Assembly (NCBI GenBank): GCA_943323725.2
Contig: CALPIW020000072.1
Location: forward strand, 1-7,261
From: Polynucleobacter meluiroseus
GTDB taxonomy: Bacteria > Verrucomicrobiota > Verrucomicrobiia > Opitutales > UBA953
Reading direction: 5' to 3'
Length of the DNA: 7,261 nucleotides
Positions 6,901-7,261 of the stretch are shown here, piece after piece. Position numbers and translations under genes: made by a program. The notes beneath the pieces are model-generated. The model searched no databases. It saw only the letters and a program-made list of their open reading frames with translations, and was not told the DNA's origin. The stretch's first letter is position 1. Each line of letters opens with the position of its first letter.

Positions 6901-7261
6901 GGGCGGGCATGAAGCCCCAGGTCCAGAGCCGTCCGTCCGGCTTGGTGAGGTCGGACGCGCTGCCTTCCTCCAGCTGCGTGGTGACGTCGCCGCCGCGGCG
7001 GTAGCGGACGTTGTAGAACGGGGTCATCTTGTACACCGCGTTGGCGCCCAGGTCGTACCCGAAGTCGTTCGTCGCGATGACGGTGTTGCTCGCGCGGTTC
7101 GAGCGGTAGTCGCCGCCCATGAACTTGGTGCTGATCGTCTTGATCTCGCCGGGCTCGAGCCGGAACTTGCTGCCGGGATTGACCAAGCGGAAAGAGAACG
7201 ACCGGTTCTCGTAAGCGCCGTCACCCAAGGCGACTTCGCCGATGAGCAGGTCGCGCCGGAC
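3929..7261 (-). CDS. Verru_Chthon cassette protein A-like, very large envelope protein; N-terminus beyond window
   Basis: The frame stays open through the right edge, giving at least 1110 residues. The codon at 7226-7228 is TTG inside an open frame and is not a convincing start. From memory, the C-terminal half matches Verru_Chthon cassette protein A (TIGR02600), an uncharacterised family encoded with small prepilin-like proteins B, C and D. Diagnostic segments are ALWDAYYFSGL (tryptophan 5327-5329), GGFNVNSTSKAAW (about 4950-4990), RGPFMSLADFVNRRL (about 4715-4759), RSDTFTIRAYGEA (about 4264-4305) and the C-terminal GRRFKATSIRWL before NANEI. The visible N-terminal part is Asn/Gly/Pro-rich with many aromatics and no membrane segment; any anchoring helix would be outside the window. 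Probable location is the cell envelope. The FNVNSTS and RGPF-SLADF segments recall GspK-type minor pseudopilins (inference). The other cassette genes are not visible and would be expected to the right. The secreted-protein gene follows 4 bp downstream. Confidence 0.85.
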   Translation of the reverse strand, partial: VRRDLLIGEVALGDGAYENRSFSFRLVNPGSKFRLEPGEIKTISTKFMGGDYRSNRASNTVIATNDFGYDLGANAVYKMTPFYNVRYRRGGDVTTQLEEGSASDLTKPDGRLWTWGFMPARRSDNKLYVLPAPTGAGQAPAHGFFGGYCYNSDPTNNPSAFHNAEDLWRDVKNSRRLRDAFGVDWDGTARKLKTILQFASPPNQGKSVRFVVRNSGWVNYDNRIVGEEGVPNTPGYVFPRLRNGTTAVGGHQHWNFYLLNNRSIDGQALNKDRRWFGSPTTVPPNYNPTAKTVTNYAYEGSGTAPGQHLVDESLLLNFQALTAGWPLYGNDNGHWSNIIQYNEQWLNSIVGRSARTPDYRLPTGRANASHTGVLWRGDVNVLGQQVTYGPELGDPEFGRPEIISGNRAATLNSRIVAAIRADRGDDKQPFFMTDFLLRSAEMTGETRDIWYPSNNTSAFSNFRINVDNSRQLVTPPEIFNAPMSPFFLSMRPQQAHLYGYDGKAHTPIGWVLSQRGLDDFPQMALSANNTNAYWGASVDPSISQRSDTVLFPVPRRPLLSLAQLGSAGFAQVNTDADLTVGSSFAHPGIVDLTKVTDWPGPKVETGTDRAIPENGYVGIHEGTRMVRNYANVRTDHAFVANLALWDAYYFSGLNLQANSYSIPGERNAFPGGPDLPVATDVATDQASGIRRAVGNVGGFDVTSFRDIKGALEAGYNPLANKRVVFQPDARTAAADGTFPATHEFPHPTYLARNALYDGGFNVNSTSKAAWKAVLAGMRGQTMPDGTSVSGTVLTRFARSFRPAGGDIGAWNNYRELTDVEIDRLAAEVVKEVRDRGPFMSLADFVNRRLLDSNAPEFRQHGLKGALQAAIDRSGINTQAIRDAGGNLSDGTFAAPAAPNTATSFTDPNGGSGRGSPNFTDKNGDGAGVWGVLRKATNAGAARFPNLASMSQQSGTNADQRVTAGLGAPQLVTQMDVLNSVGPNLTPRSDTFTIRAYGEALDNAGNTIGRAWVEVVVQRGAQMMIPAARGPAYEEINRRRLSYRVNGQFTKDYDFIPMLDAYESLHPGGGLGNIRLPANASPAERENWNINRLLGRRFKATSIRWLNANEI

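Noticed and set aside
7226..7228. TTG as start codon of the large minus-strand gene
   Set aside because: The frame stays open 11 more codons to the edge with sensible sequence, and the family has an N-terminal region not seen here. The gene is better called partial.

Overview
The window reads as a high-GC chromosomal segment from a member of the Verrucomicrobiota, possibly Opitutales-like. The main clue is a very long minus-strand protein at the right edge whose C-terminal half matches, from memory, the Verru_Chthon cassette protein A family, which I know only from that phylum. No database search was run, so the placement is inference.

Layout: (1) 1-1659 (+) is the C-terminal 552 residues of a class I ribonucleotide reductase large subunit (nrdA), cut by the left edge and closed by a strong intrinsic terminator. 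(2) 1660-2254 holds no gene but is packed with repeats. It has two inverted 28-bp arrays of a heptamer at its two ends, a 59-bp direct repeat present twice plus a diverged inverted third copy, and five GTAGGG-headed hairpins. Four of the hairpins form two inverted pairs that look like REPIN/BIME elements. (3) 2255-2974 (+) is 6-phosphogluconolactonase (pgl). (4) 2980-3924 (-) is an unrecognised secreted protein, convergent with pgl. (5) 3929-7261 (-) is the Verru_Chthon protein A-like gene, open through the right edge and lying 4 bp upstream of gene 4, so the two are probably one operon.

The two plus-strand genes are housekeeping. nrdA makes deoxyribonucleotides, and pgl works in the oxidative pentose phosphate pathway. 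The terminator and repeat block suggest they are transcribed separately. The minus-strand pair belongs to a poorly understood envelope or pseudopilin-like system; the other cassette genes, if present, should lie beyond the right edge.

The two most interesting parts are the mosaic repeat block, where hairpin stems differ in sequence but keep their pairing, and the protein A gene, where short motifs suggest kinship with GspK-type minor pseudopilins.
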